DNA of 64,000 nucleotides from Methylobacterium nodulans ORS 2060 (GTDB lineage: Bacteria > Pseudomonadota > Alphaproteobacteria > Rhizobiales > Beijerinckiaceae): positions 7,425,001 through 7,489,000 of the forward strand of contig NC_011894.1 in the NCBI RefSeq assembly GCF_000022085.1, read 5' to 3'. The position numbers and the translations under genes were made by a program. Shown here in pieces: positions 47,570 through 57,099 of the stretch (the stretch's first letter is position 1; each line of letters begins with the position of its first letter). The notes under the pieces were generated by a model. That model was not told the origin of the DNA and did no database searches. It was given only the letters and a program-made list of their open reading frames with translations.

Positions 47570-48349
47570 TCAGGGCCGCGCGCAGGCGGACAGAGGGCCG
47601 ATGCGGGCCATCCGGCTCTGCAGCCGCCCGGCCAGGGCCTTCAGCCCGCGCGAGGGGCGCGCCGGGTTGCGCGCGGCCGGGTTGGGCAGGGAGGCGACGA
47701 GGAGGGCCGCCTCGCTGCGCGTCAGGTCGCGGGCGCTCTTGCCGAACCAATGGCGCGAAGCGGCCTCCGCCCCGTAGATGCCGTCGCCCCACTCGGCCAC
47801 GTTGAGGTAGATCTCCATGGTGCGCCGCTTGCCCCAGATCTGGTCCGCGACGAGGGCGAGCGGGATCTCCATCGCCTTGCGCAGGTAGGAGCGGCCCGGC
47901 CACAGGAAGACGTTCTTCACCGTCTGCATGGTGACCGTGGAGGCGCCCCGGCTCGGCCCGTCCTCGTCGCTCACCACCTGTCCCAGCGCCTCCCAGTCGA
48001 CCCCGCCATGCAGGCAGAAGCGCTGATCCTCGGAGGCGACCACCGCCTGGACGAGGGACGGCGCCATGGCGGCGAGCGGGACGGCGTCGCGCTCCACGGG
48101 CCGTGCGGTGAGCCAACGGCCAAGCATCAGGGTTGAGGGCGGATCCACTGCGCGATAGACGAGCGCCAGGATCAGAACGAGGACGATCGCCATGACGGGC
48201 AGGAGGACGAGGAGGCGCACGAGGCGGCGCAGCCGCGGCGCCCGGCCCGCCGGCGCCGCCGCGGGCGGGCGGGCCTCGTCGTCCCTCGGCGCGGCACGCG
48301 TCTCCTGAATCCCGCCCTCCCCCGTTCCCTGGACCGAGGCTTCCATCAT
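47570..48349 (-). CDS. mtgA: Monofunctional biosynthetic peptidoglycan transglycosylase
   Basis: This is a 259-residue GT51 enzyme that polymerises lipid II into glycan strands. An N-terminal cytoplasmic Pro/Ala/Arg stretch precedes one membrane segment ([20 protein letters not shown], about 46-65). The catalytic domain has [19 protein letters not shown] (catalytic Glu), [36 protein letters not shown] and [20 protein letters not shown]. There is no penicillin-binding domain. The annotated ATG overlaps the ispA ATG on the other strand (shared CATG), so its true start may be a little downstream. Confidence 0.93.
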   Translation of the reverse strand: MMEASVQGTGEGGIQETRAAPRDDEARPPAAAPAGRAPRLRRLVRLLVLLPVMAIVLVLILALVYRAVDPPSTLMLGRWLTARPVERDAVPLAAMAPSLVQAVVASEDQRFCLHGGVDWEALGQVVSDEDGPSRGASTVTMQTVKNVFLWPGRSYLRKAMEIPLALVADQIWGKRRTMEIYLNVAEWGDGIYGAEAASRHWFGKSARDLTRSEAALLVASLPNPAARNPARPSRGLKALAGRLQSRMARIGPLSACARP

Positions 48350-49361
48350 GACGTCACTGCAGGCCGGGCCGGCCGAGAACCGGGGCCATCCCCAGACCGA
48401 TGCCCATGGTCCTTCGCACGGATCAGCCGTCGGCGGCTATCCGACCGGCGCGGATTTCCCCGCCCGGCTCACGGCAGTCGCCGATGCGGTCGAGGGCTTC
48501 CTAAACGAGCGGCTCGGCGATGCGGCCGGCCCCGGCGAGATCACCCGGCCGGTGCGGCTGATGCAGGGCATGCGGCACGCGGTGCTCGGGGGCGGCAAGC
48601 GGCTGCGCCCCTTCCTGACCATCGAGACCGCCCGCATGCTCGGCGGCCCCTATGCGGGAGCCCTGGCGGCGGGCAGCGGCATCGAGCTCGTCCACTGCTA
48701 TTCGCTGGTGCACGACGACCTGCCGGCGATGGACAACGACGACCTGCGCCGCGGCAAGCCCACGGTCCACAGGGCCTTCGACGAGGCGACCGCGATCCTG
48801 GTCGGCGACGCGCTCCTGACCTTCGCCTTCGAGATCCTGGCCGATCCGGTCTGGCAGCCCGATGCACGCGTCCGGGCCGAGCTGGTGCTCGGCCTCGCCC
48901 GGGCCGCGGGCCTCGGCGGCATGGTGGGCGGGCAGCTCCTCGACCTCGGCGCGGAGGGCCGCTTCGGGCCGGCCAATCTCGATGTCGACGCGACGCTCCA
49001 GCTCCAGGCGATGAAGACCGGCGCGCTGCTCGCGGTCTCGGTCGATGCAGGGGCGATCGTCGGCGGCGCCGATCCGGACCAGCGCGCCGCGCTCCTCGCC
49101 TATGGCCGGGCGCTGGGCCAGGCCTTCCAGGTCGCCGACGACATCCTCGACCGCGAGGCCTCCTCCGAGGCCATGGGCAAGCGCACCGGCAAGGACAAGG
49201 AGGCCGGCAAGGCGACCCTCGTCGACCGGCTCGGCCTCGACGGCGCCCGCGCCGAATGCGAGCGGCTGGTCGCCGTCTGCGAGGCGGCGCTCGCCCCCTG
49301 GGGCGAGGCAGCCGCGACCTTGCGCGAGGCCGCCCGCTTCACCGTCGCCCGCAAGACCTGA
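48348..49361 (+). CDS. ispA: Farnesyl diphosphate synthase-type polyprenyl synthetase
   Basis: This is a 337-residue trans-prenyltransferase. The first Asp-rich motif is [20 protein letters not shown] (DD at 123-124) and the second is [31 protein letters not shown] and [12 protein letters not shown] are family blocks. It makes the C15 (or similar) chain for quinone, carotenoid and hopanoid synthesis. About 35 poorly conserved residues precede the usual start. GAGG lies eight bases before the ATG. Divergent from mtgA with overlapping start codons. Confidence 0.92.
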   Translation: MTSLQAGPAENRGHPQTDAHGPSHGSAVGGYPTGADFPARLTAVADAVEGFLNERLGDAAGPGEITRPVRLMQGMRHAVLGGGKRLRPFLTIETARMLGGPYAGALAAGSGIELVHCYSLVHDDLPAMDNDDLRRGKPTVHRAFDEATAILVGDALLTFAFEILADPVWQPDARVRAELVLGLARAAGLGGMVGGQLLDLGAEGRFGPANLDVDATLQLQAMKTGALLAVSVDAGAIVGGADPDQRAALLAYGRALGQAFQVADDILDREASSEAMGKRTGKDKEAGKATLVDRLGLDGARAECERLVAVCEAALAPWGEAAATLREAARFTVARKT

Positions 49362-49558
49362 CGGCCCTCTCATCCGAAATCCGGTTGATTGCTCGGCGAT
49401 TGCTGTCGCAATCGCGCGGCAATGCGGATTTCGGCTTCGCTCACGCCGGCGCGGAGCTCTGCTCCGCGCCGCGCGGGCTTGGTGATACGCTTTCCGAACG
49501 GATCGTCCGGAAACCGCATCACCTGACCACCCTTCACTCCAGCATCCCGGAACACGCC
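49362..49558. repeat. Spacer with dispersed-repeat segment
   Basis: It carries GCTCCGCGCCGCGCGGGCT and a following TTTCCGAAC...GTCCGGAAAC hairpin, the same order as in the 38,213-38,280 spacer. It lies directly upstream of leuB and may include its promoter region. Confidence 0.6.
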
Positions 49559-50665
49559 ATGGCCACGCACAAGATCCTGCTCCTTCCCGGCGACGGCATC
49601 GGCCCTGAGGTGGCGCGCGAGGTCGAGAAGGTGCTGGGCTGGCTCTCCGGCCGCGGCATCGCCTCCTTCGAGACCGAGACCGACCTCGTCGGCGGCGCCG
49701 CGATCGACGCCCACGGCGTGCCGCTGACCGACGCCGCCCTCGACCGCGCCAGGGCCGCCGACGCGGTGCTGTTCGGCGCGGTCGGCGGGCCGAAATGGGC
49801 GAACGTGCCCTACGCCATCCGCCCGGAGGCGGGCCTGCTGCGCTTGCGCAAGGATCTCGGCCTGTTCGCGAATCTGCGTCCGGCGATCTGCTATCCGGCG
49901 CTCGCCGAGGCTTCGGCCCTCAAGCGCGAGCTCGTCGAGGGGCTCGACATCGTCATCGTCCGCGAGCTGACGGGCGGCGTCTATTTCGGCGAGCCCAAGG
50001 AGATCGTCACCCTGGAGGACGGCAGCAAGCGCGCCGTCGATACCCAGATCTACACCTCGGGCGAGATCGAGCGCATCGCGGGGGTGGCCTTCGACCTCGC
50101 CCGCAAGCGCCGCAACAAGGTCTCGTCGGCCGAGAAGCACAACGTGATGAAGACCGGCGTCCTCTGGAAGGAGGTCGTCACCCGCGTCCATGCGGAGCAG
50201 TTCTCCGACGTCACGCTGGAGCATGTGCTCGCCGACAACTGCGCCATGCAGCTCGTGCGCAACCCGAAGCAGTTCGACGTGCTCGTCACCGACAACCTGT
50301 TCGGCGACATCCTGTCGGACGTGGCCGCGATGCTCACGGGCTCGCTCGGCATGCTGCCTTCGGCCTCGCTCGGCGCGGTCGAGAACGGCACCCGCCGCGC
50401 CCTCTACGAGCCGGTCCACGGCTCGGCCCCCGACATCGCCGGGCAGAACCTCGCCAATCCGATCGCCATGATCGGCTCGCTCGCCATGGCCCTGCGCTAC
50501 TCCTTCGGCCTCGGCGAGGCCGCGGACCTCGTGGACGGCGCGATCACCCGCACCCTCGCGGCAGGCGTGCGGACCCGGGACATCGCGGGCCCCGGCGCGA
50601 ACGCCGTCGGCACGAGCGAGATGGGCGATGCCATCGTGCGGGAGTTGCAGGCGCTGGCCGGCTGA
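49559..50665 (+). CDS. leuB: 3-isopropylmalate dehydrogenase
   Basis: This is a 368-residue NAD-dependent enzyme of leucine synthesis. Conserved blocks: [73 protein letters not shown], the substrate loop with [39 protein letters not shown] and [19 protein letters not shown]. Intact and of normal length. ATG 49559 matches the family start; the frame upstream is not coding. Confidence 0.97.
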   Translation: MATHKILLLPGDGIGPEVAREVEKVLGWLSGRGIASFETETDLVGGAAIDAHGVPLTDAALDRARAADAVLFGAVGGPKWANVPYAIRPEAGLLRLRKDLGLFANLRPAICYPALAEASALKRELVEGLDIVIVRELTGGVYFGEPKEIVTLEDGSKRAVDTQIYTSGEIERIAGVAFDLARKRRNKVSSAEKHNVMKTGVLWKEVVTRVHAEQFSDVTLEHVLADNCAMQLVRNPKQFDVLVTDNLFGDILSDVAAMLTGSLGMLPSASLGAVENGTRRALYEPVHGSAPDIAGQNLANPIAMIGSLAMALRYSFGLGEAADLVDGAITRTLAAGVRTRDIAGPGANAVGTSEMGDAIVRELQALAG

Positions 50666-51015
50666 GGCGTCTCGGCCCCTGCAACGGATGAGGATCTTCA
50701 ATCCTGTGCGGGATCGACAAATCCGCGCAAGGCGCAGCCGGGCGGTCTGGCAGCGGCCGGGCCGACCCTGAGGGATGAAACCGGCCGCAAGTCCGCCCGG
50801 ATGGCAGCGCCACCGGCCACCTCAGCATGAGGAGCGGGGCGGCTGCCACGCACGTTAGGTTAGGTTCGATTGAGTCGCCTCGCTGAGACTCCGGTCCCTC
50901 AGCCCTCTTCGGCGCGCGAGACCATCCGGGCGCCCATCCGCCCGCGATCGCTCCTCCGACGCTTCAGACCTGCCAAGCCCGCCCTATCTCCCGCATCCCG
51001 AAGGTTGCGGAGATC
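50666..51015. repeat. Repeat-bearing spacer after leuB
   Basis: No gene is seen. The segment 50821..50874 matches 20621..20669 in inverse orientation over about 50 bases (CTCAGCATG, GGAGCGGGGCGGCTGCCA, AGGTTCG, TTGAG). GC-rich inverted segments lie just upstream. Confidence 0.7.
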
Positions 51016-52581
51016 ATGGTCGTCTTCGAATGGATTGTCGGCGTCCTGCTGGTCGCGGTGCTGCTGGCGGCTCTGGCGCGGCGGATGGGGGCGCCGTTCC
51101 CGGCTTTCCTGGCGCTCGGCGGTGCCGGGCTCGCCTTCGTGGATGCCGTCCCGCAGCTGCGGCTCGACCCCGATCTCGCGCTCGCGCTCTTTCTCGCGCC
51201 CGTGCTGCTCGACGCAGGCTACGCCACCTCGCTGCGCGACCTGCGCGCCAACTGGCTTTCCATCGCCGGGCTCGTGCTCGGGGCCGTCGGGGTCACCACG
51301 GCGGCGGTCGCGGTCGCGGTGCGCTGGCTCATGCCGGACATGCCGCTGGCCGCCTGCATCGCGCTCGGCGCCATCGTGGCGCCACCCGACGCCGTCGCGG
51401 CCCTCTCCGTGCTGCGCCACGTGCCCCTGCCCCACCGGCTCGTCACCATCCTCAAGGGCGAGAGCCTGTTCAACGACGCCTCCGCGCTGCTGATCTACCG
51501 CCTCGCCGTGCCGGCGGCCGTGAGCGGCAGCTTCGCGGCTCAGGACGTGGTGCCGACCTTCCTGGTCGGCGTGATCGGCAGCGTGGTGGCCGGCCCGGTC
51601 CTGGCGTGGCTCTACATCCGGGGGCTGCGCTGGTTCTCCGATGCGCCGAGCGCCATCGTGCTGCAGTTCGTCTCCACCTTCGGCGTGTGGCTGTTCGCAG
51701 AGCGGATCGGCCTGTCGGGCGTGCTGACGGTGGTGAGCTTCGCCATCACGGTGGCGCGCGTCTCGCCCGCGACCACGCCCGCGCATCTGCGGGTGCCCTC
51801 CTATGCGGTCTGGGAGACGGCGGTCTTCGTCCTCAACGTGCTCGCCTTCGTGCTGATCGGGCTGCAGATCGGCCCGATCCTGGAAGGATTGTCGCCCGAG
51901 GAGCGCAGCCGCTATGCCGTGGTGGCCGGCGTGGTTTTCCTGACCGCAGTGCTGGTGCGCATCGCCTGGGTGATGGGTGCGGGCGCCGCGGGGCGGCTCC
52001 TGCGCCCTCTGACCGGTCCGGTCGGCCCGGAGCCCGCGAGCCTCAGCGGCAGCACCACCGTCGCGTGGTGCGGCATGCGCGGCGTCGTCACGGTCGCGCT
52101 CGCCCTGGCCTTGCCGGAAGGGGGCGAGCAGGCCTTTCCGCACCGCGACCTCGTGGTTCTGACCGCCTTCAGCGTGGTGCTCGGGACGCTGGTGATCCAG
52201 GGCCTGACCCTGCGTCCGCTCCTCGCGTGGTTCTCGCTGCGGGACGACGACCCCGTCGGCCGCGAGGTCGGGCTCGCCCGGGCCGAGGCCTATCGGGCGG
52301 CGGTCAGGAGCCTGTCCCGGGAGCGCTCGCCCCACGCGGAGGCCCTGCGTCACGAATTCGCGGCGGCGCTGAGCGAGGCCGAACGCGACCGCGAGGGCCG
52401 CGCCCCCGGGACGCTGCCGGCCGATGCCCCGCGCCGGCGGGCGATCGAGGCCGCGCGCCGGACCATCCTCGGCCTGCGGGAGAAGGGCACGATCGGCGAC
52501 GACGCGTTCTTCCGCCTGGAGGAGGAACTCGACTGGGCGGAACTCAGCGCCACCCCGCGGGACGAGATCGACGAGATTTAG
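51016..52581 (+). CDS. Na+/H+ antiporter, CPA1 family
   Basis: This is a 521-residue membrane protein with about 12 segments. Characteristic CPA1 motifs: LALALFLAPVLLDAGYATSL, GAIVAPPDAVAALSVLRHVP (the ion-binding PPDAVA/DA region), LKGESLFNDASALLIYRLAV (the family's GESLFND box), and AWCGMRGVVTVALALALPEG. The final 110 residues form a charged cytoplasmic tail (EALRHEFAAALSEAERDREG). It exchanges Na+ (or K+) for H+ for pH and ion balance. Single gene on the plus strand. Confidence 0.94.
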   Translation: MVVFEWIVGVLLVAVLLAALARRMGAPFPAFLALGGAGLAFVDAVPQLRLDPDLALALFLAPVLLDAGYATSLRDLRANWLSIAGLVLGAVGVTTAAVAVAVRWLMPDMPLAACIALGAIVAPPDAVAALSVLRHVPLPHRLVTILKGESLFNDASALLIYRLAVPAAVSGSFAAQDVVPTFLVGVIGSVVAGPVLAWLYIRGLRWFSDAPSAIVLQFVSTFGVWLFAERIGLSGVLTVVSFAITVARVSPATTPAHLRVPSYAVWETAVFVLNVLAFVLIGLQIGPILEGLSPEERSRYAVVAGVVFLTAVLVRIAWVMGAGAAGRLLRPLTGPVGPEPASLSGSTTVAWCGMRGVVTVALALALPEGGEQAFPHRDLVVLTAFSVVLGTLVIQGLTLRPLLAWFSLRDDDPVGREVGLARAEAYRAAVRSLSRERSPHAEALRHEFAAALSEAERDREGRAPGTLPADAPRRRAIEAARRTILGLREKGTIGDDAFFRLEEELDWAELSATPRDEIDEI

Positions 52582-52724
52582 CGGGTGGTAGCGGGGCCGA
52601 GGGGTGGGCAAGGGGGTGGGCAAGGGCGCCGGCGGAGGAGTATTGCGGGCACCGGAGAAACACCAGAAGGCGCCCCGGCTTGACGGCCGTCCGGTGCCGA
52701 TCGAGGAACGCCCGAGGAATACCC

Positions 52725-53942
52725 ATGCACTCGACCCGGATGCCGTCGTCACGGCCGCCCTCCACGATGTCGCGGTTCTTCTCGACGACGCCCGCCACCT
52801 GCATCGAGGATCTGCGCGTGCTCGCCGAGCGGCGCGTGCCGCGCATGTTCTACGACTACGCGGATTCCGGATCCTACACGGAGGGGACCTACCGGGCGAA
52901 CGAGGCCGACTTCGCGTCCATCAAGCTGCGCCAGCGCGTCGCCGTCGACATGACGAACCGCACGCTGGCCAGCACCATGATCGGCCAGCCCGTGAGCATG
53001 CCGGTGGCCCTCGCGCCGACCGGCCTCACCGGCATGCAGCATGCCGACGGCGAGATCCTGGCCGCGCGCGCCGCCGCCAAGGCCGGCGTGCCCTTCACGC
53101 TGTCCACCATGAGCATCTGCTCGATCGAGGACGTCGCCGAGAACACCGACCGGCCGTTCTGGTTCCAGCTCTACGTCATGCGCGATCGGGACTTCATCAA
53201 CCGGCTGATCGACCGCGCCAAGGCGGCGGGCTGCTCGGCCCTCGTGCTCACCCTCGACCTGCAGATCCTCGGCCAGCGCCACAAGGACATCAAGAACGGG
53301 CTCTCCACCCCGCCCCGGATGACGCTGCCCAACATCCTCAACCTCGCGACCAAGCCGCGCTGGTGCCTGAACATGCTCCGCACCGAGCGGCGCACCTTCC
53401 GCAACATCGTCGGCCATGCGAGCGGCGTGAGCGACCTCTCGTCCCTCTCCTCCTGGACGGCCGAACAGTTCGACCCGACGCTGAACTGGGACGACGTGAA
53501 GCGCATCCAGGACCGCTGGGGCGGGCCGCTGATCCTGAAGGGCATCCTCGATCCGGAGGACGCGGAGCTGGCGGCGCGCAGCGGCGCGCAGGCGCTGATC
53601 GTGTCGAATCACGGCGGGCGTCAGCTCGATGGGGCGCTCTCCTCCATCTCGGCCCTGCCGGCCATTGCGGCGGCGGTCGGCGACCGCATCGAGGTGCTGA
53701 TGGACGGGGGCATCCGCTCGGGCCAGGACGTCATCAAGGCGCTGGCGCTCGGCGCCAAGGGCGTCTTCATCGGCCGGGCCTTCCTGTACGGGCTCGGCGC
53801 GGGCGGCGAGGCGGGCGTCACCCAATGCCTCGACATCATCCGCAAGGAGCTCGACACCACCATGGCGATGTGCGGGCTGCGCGACATCAAGGCGGTCACC
53901 TCCGGCATCCTGGCGACCCGCTTCGCGCCGGTCGCGGCCTGA
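52725..53942 (+). CDS. lldD: FMN-dependent alpha-hydroxy-acid dehydrogenase (L-lactate dehydrogenase-like)
   Basis: This is a 405-residue TIM-barrel flavoenzyme. After a short Ser/Thr-rich leader it has IEDLRVLAERRVPRMFYDYA, GTYRANEADFASIKLRQRV, ALAPTGLTGMQHADGE, WFQLYVMRDRDFINRLI, TLDLQILGQRHKDIKNGL, PLILKGILDPEDAELAARSG and the active-site IVSNHGGRQLDG (catalytic His). DGGIRSGQDVIKALALGAKG binds phosphate. The likely substrate is L-lactate or another 2-hydroxy acid; glycolate cannot be excluded. GAGGAA precedes ATG 52725. Confidence 0.9.
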   Translation: MHSTRMPSSRPPSTMSRFFSTTPATCIEDLRVLAERRVPRMFYDYADSGSYTEGTYRANEADFASIKLRQRVAVDMTNRTLASTMIGQPVSMPVALAPTGLTGMQHADGEILAARAAAKAGVPFTLSTMSICSIEDVAENTDRPFWFQLYVMRDRDFINRLIDRAKAAGCSALVLTLDLQILGQRHKDIKNGLSTPPRMTLPNILNLATKPRWCLNMLRTERRTFRNIVGHASGVSDLSSLSSWTAEQFDPTLNWDDVKRIQDRWGGPLILKGILDPEDAELAARSGAQALIVSNHGGRQLDGALSSISALPAIAAAVGDRIEVLMDGGIRSGQDVIKALALGAKGVFIGRAFLYGLGAGGEAGVTQCLDIIRKELDTTMAMCGLRDIKAVTSGILATRFAPVAA

Positions 53943-54118
53943 CGGCGGCTCCTGGTGAAAGGGTCTTTGGGCTACGGGCCGATCGCGCCCGCGCCGCCCG
54001 CAGCAGATCGAACGATTGCGCAAAATGACCCGCCCTCTGCCGCCACTTTTCGCGCCTTCGGCGCGTTGAGTCGCAGCGAGCGGCCGTCGGAAGCGGCCGC
54101 CAGGAGGAACGTCCCGTC

Positions 54119-54259
54119 ATGGAAGGCATTCGGATCAAGGCTGATGCGGACGGAACCTTCACCCTCTACAGCGCCGACCGCGTGATCCTGCGGGGTCTGA
54201 CCCGCGAGAAGGCCTACCGGCTCGCGTCCCGGCTGGGCGGCCTCGCCGTCGAGTACTGA
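54119..54259 (+). CDS. Very small conserved-looking protein
   Basis: This is a 46-residue product: MEGIRIKADADGTFTLYSAD, then RVILRGLTREKAYRLASRLG, ending VEY. It predicts two strands followed by an amphipathic helix, a compact fold. CAGGAGGAAC lies upstream with good spacing, the best evidence that it is real. No family is recognised. It lies downstream of lldD by 176 bases. Confidence 0.7.
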   Translation: MEGIRIKADADGTFTLYSADRVILRGLTREKAYRLASRLGGLAVEY

Positions 54260-54334
54260 CGGCGCCACTCCGTTGGCGCGGATCTTGAACAGGCTGCCGC
54301 CGGTTCCGGCGGGCCGATCCGCAATGGTGGTGTG

Positions 54335-54454
54335 ATGCAGGCTTTTCTCTTCGCTCTGGTGCTCGTCGCGATCCTGGTGGGGCTGGGGGTCTTCTCCCGC
54401 CATTCCGGCCACCACACGGCCGTGCGGCCGCACGGCGACTCCTCGGCACCGTGA
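54335..54454 (+). CDS. Very small single-span membrane protein
   Basis: This is a 39-residue product: MQAFLFALVLVAILVGLGVF then SRHSGHHTAVRPHGDSSAP. One hydrophobic segment is followed by a His-rich tail (five His), which would face the outside or the cytoplasm depending on orientation. GGTGGTG upstream is a weak ribosome site. No homologue is known to me. The His-rich tail could bind metal, which is an inference. Confidence 0.5.
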   Translation: MQAFLFALVLVAILVGLGVFSRHSGHHTAVRPHGDSSAP

Positions 54455-54537
54455 TCCGGCGGAGATCCGGCCCGGACGCCTGAGCGGCTCCGCCCGGCCA
54501 CAGCCGGCCGGACGCAGCCGCTTCCTGAGGGTTCCGC

Positions 54538-55065
54538 CTACTTGCCGAGATCCTCGGCCATCTTCAGGTGCTGCGCCAGGGTCGGCTCCATCTTCCCGGC
54601 CCAGGCCTTCAGCTCGTCGTTGTCGCCTCCTTTGGCGTAGCGCTGGAACAGGTCGACCGCATCCTTGTGCGCCTTCACCTGATCGCTCTGGTACTGCTTG
54701 GTGAAGTCGCTCCCGTTCAGGCCCTTCAGCTTGTCGAGCTTGCTCTGATGGGTCGAGTCGAGCTCGGTCGGGATCTCGGCCTTCACCTTGCCCGCCTGGA
54801 CCATCGCCTTGAGGTCGCTGCTGGTCTTCTGGTGGTCGTCGAGCATGTGAGTGGCGAATGTCTTGGTCGCCTCGTCGCCGCGTTGCGCGGCGAGCTGGCT
54901 CGATTGCAGCTCGAACATGTCGCTGATGGCCGCTTCCTTGACGAAGTCGGCGGTCGAGGGGCTGGCGCCGATCAGCGTGTTGAGGCCGCTCCTCTCGCTC
55001 AAGGATTGGCCGAGGGCGGGGCCGGCGATCAGCAGAGCCGTGACGACGAGAAGGTGGCGTCGCAT
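54538..55065 (-). CDS. Exported DUF4142 protein
   Basis: This is a 175-residue protein. A signal peptide (LLVVTALLIAGPALGQ) precedes a ferritin-like four-helix domain of the DUF4142 family: SPSTADFVKEAAISDMFELQ, SSQLAAQRGDEATKTFATHM, LDDHQKTSSDLKAMV and a second HQSKLDKLKGLNGSDFTKQY segment. The family is periplasmic and uncharacterised, often stress-linked. The H and E residues typical of metal-binding helices appear, but no metal is known. Single gene. Confidence 0.9.
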   Translation of the reverse strand: MRRHLLVVTALLIAGPALGQSLSERSGLNTLIGASPSTADFVKEAAISDMFELQSSQLAAQRGDEATKTFATHMLDDHQKTSSDLKAMVQAGKVKAEIPTELDSTHQSKLDKLKGLNGSDFTKQYQSDQVKAHKDAVDLFQRYAKGGDNDELKAWAGKMEPTLAQHLKMAEDLGK

Positions 55066-55330
55066 CGTGATCTCCCATGAGAGGTCCGAAGCGCCGCTCC
55101 GCGACGTCTGCCGATGGCCGATGTCTCCGTGCGGCGACGACGGATTTGCCTGTACGTGAGCCGGAACAACCGGGCCTGCCCGTCAGGGTTCCTTGCGGGC
55201 GGCCTCGCTGTCTTGGACACGGGGAAGCCGGCTCTGGCGATGGACGACACGTCACGCATGCGAGTCCGTCCGGTGCGGTTGAAGCACCGGACGGAGGGGG
55301 CCGCCGCGTCGCGGCGGATGGAAGCGCGGA

Positions 55331-56917
55331 TCAGTTGCTGGCGAGCCTCGGGATCGGGTCGACCGGGGTCGCGCCCTTGCGGATCTCGAAGTGGAGCTGC
55401 GGCGAGGTCACGTTGCCCGAGGCGCCGGACTTCGCGATGACCTGACCGCGCTTCACCTTGTCGCCCGGCCGCACGTCGATCTCGCCGTTATGAGCGTAGG
55501 CCGAGACGTAGCCGTTGGCGTGCCGCACCAGGACGAGCTTGCCATAGCCCTTCACGTCGCTGCCCGCATAGGCGACCGTGCCCTCCTCGGCGGCCTTCAC
55601 CGGCGTGCCCTCGGGCAGAGCGATGTTGATGCCCTCGTTGCCGCTCGACCCGTAGCCCGCGATCACCCGGCCGCGGGCCGGCCAGCGGAACGCGCTGGTC
55701 TCCTCCGCCGGGGCGGGCGCCGGGGCTGGCTCGGCCGGCTTCTCGGCGACGGGCTTCTCGGCCGGCGGCTTGACGGGCTTGGCGGCTTCCACCTTGGGCT
55801 CCGGCTTGGGCTCGACCTTGGCGACGACCTTCGGCTCCGGCTTGGCGGGCTTGGCGGCCTCCGCCTTCGGCTCCGGCTTGGGCAACTCGGCCCTGGCGAC
55901 GGGCTTGGGAGCCTCGGGCGCCTTCTCGACGGGCTTCCTCGGCTCGATCTTGGCGACCTTCTCGACCGGCTTCTCCGGAATCCTCTTCGGCTCCGGCTTG
56001 GGTTCGGCCTTGGCCACAACCTTCGGCTCCAGCTTCGGCGCAGGCTTGGCCGCGGCGGTTTTCACCTCCGGCTTCGCCTCGTGCCTGGCCTCGACCTTCT
56101 TCGGCTCGGGCTTCGGCTCCGGCTTGGCGGGCTTGGCGGCCTCCGCCTTCGGCTCCGGCTTGGGCTCGGCCTTGGCGACCTTGGCCGGCTCGGCCGGGCG
56201 GGCATTGAGCTTGGCAGCGCGCTCGACCGCGGCGGGCTTCACCGGAGCGGCCATCGCCTGTCCCGGACGCGGATGGGGCTTGGGCGCCGGCTCCTCCTTC
56301 GGCGCCTCCGCGACCTTCTCCACGACCCTTCTGGGCTCGGCCGCCGGCTTGCCCTGCTGCAGGACCATGCGCGGCTGGGGGGCCGCCGGAGTCGCCCGCG
56401 GCGTCACGGCGGCGGAGCCGCCCGCATGGTAGACCGGAATGACGATATGCCGGCCGGGCGTCACCTGGCTCGCGCTCGACAGCCCGTTCGCCGAGAGGAT
56501 CGCGGCGGCCGGCACGCCGAAGCGGGTCGACATCTGGCTGAGGGTGTCGCCCTGGCCGACCGTGACGGTCGTGCCGCCCTGAGCTGTCCACCCCGCCGGG
56601 CCGCCGGTGGCGGGCGCCGTCGCGACGGCGCGCGGCGTCTGCGGGGCCGGAGCCGGCCGGCTCGACAGCGGCGTCGGAGCGGCCGCGGGCGGCGCGCCGA
56701 GGGCCTGCGAGCGGATCGGCGAGCTGTGGATCGGCGCCACCGCCTGATCCTCCGGCAGGCTGCCGGTCGCGCCCGGCTCGGCGCTCGCGCCACCGCTCGC
56801 CCCGCTCGACGAGAAGGGGTTCGAGAACGGATCCCCGAACCGCATCGTGTCGGAGCTGCAGGCGGCGGATGCACCTCCGATCAGCCCGATGAGAGCAAAG
56901 CGCGACAGCGCCCGCAT
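55331..56917 (-). CDS. LysM/LytM lipoprotein-like envelope protein, degenerate M23 domain
   Basis: This is a 528-residue envelope protein. An N-terminal lipobox (GGASAAC, Cys about 20) suggests a lipoprotein. A LysM domain follows (TTVTVGQGDTLSQMSTRFGV, then VTPGRHIVIPV). A long Lys/Pro/Glu/Ala-rich repeat region (KPEPKAEAAKPAKPEPK-type units, about 200-385) links to a C-terminal M23 LytM domain (WPARGRVIAGYGSSGNEGIN ... QLHFEIRKG). The metal ligand His-x3-Asp of active M23 peptidases is replaced (NEGIN). It is therefore probably a non-catalytic activator such as NlpD, EnvC or DipM. ATG 56917 is chosen to fit the lipobox; ATG 56968 is an upstream alternative. Confidence 0.88.
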   Translation of the reverse strand: MRALSRFALIGLIGGASAACSSDTMRFGDPFSNPFSSSGASGGASAEPGATGSLPEDQAVAPIHSSPIRSQALGAPPAAAPTPLSSRPAPAPQTPRAVATAPATGGPAGWTAQGGTTVTVGQGDTLSQMSTRFGVPAAAILSANGLSSASQVTPGRHIVIPVYHAGGSAAVTPRATPAAPQPRMVLQQGKPAAEPRRVVEKVAEAPKEEPAPKPHPRPGQAMAAPVKPAAVERAAKLNARPAEPAKVAKAEPKPEPKAEAAKPAKPEPKPEPKKVEARHEAKPEVKTAAAKPAPKLEPKVVAKAEPKPEPKRIPEKPVEKVAKIEPRKPVEKAPEAPKPVARAELPKPEPKAEAAKPAKPEPKVVAKVEPKPEPKVEAAKPVKPPAEKPVAEKPAEPAPAPAPAEETSAFRWPARGRVIAGYGSSGNEGINIALPEGTPVKAAEEGTVAYAGSDVKGYGKLVLVRHANGYVSAYAHNGEIDVRPGDKVKRGQVIAKSGASGNVTSPQLHFEIRKGATPVDPIPRLASN

Positions 56918-57099
56918 CCCGTAGCCAGCCCCGCGATCCCGCATCGACGCACCCACACATCCACGCAACCCGATGAGATGGATTCAAATCCCATTCAGGT
57001 TAAGCTTCCGTTGCGGGGAAGCGGCCGGCCTTCAGGATCGAGCCTCATGGGACGTGCCCGAAAAGCCACCGGGTTCCAGCCGGATACGGCCCCGCGGGG

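Noticed and set aside
55700..56250. Repetitive G/C-rich tract that looks like a possible CRISPR or satellite
   Set aside because: It encodes the in-frame Lys/Pro/Glu/Ala linker of the LytM protein. Unit length is irregular and no spacers are present.
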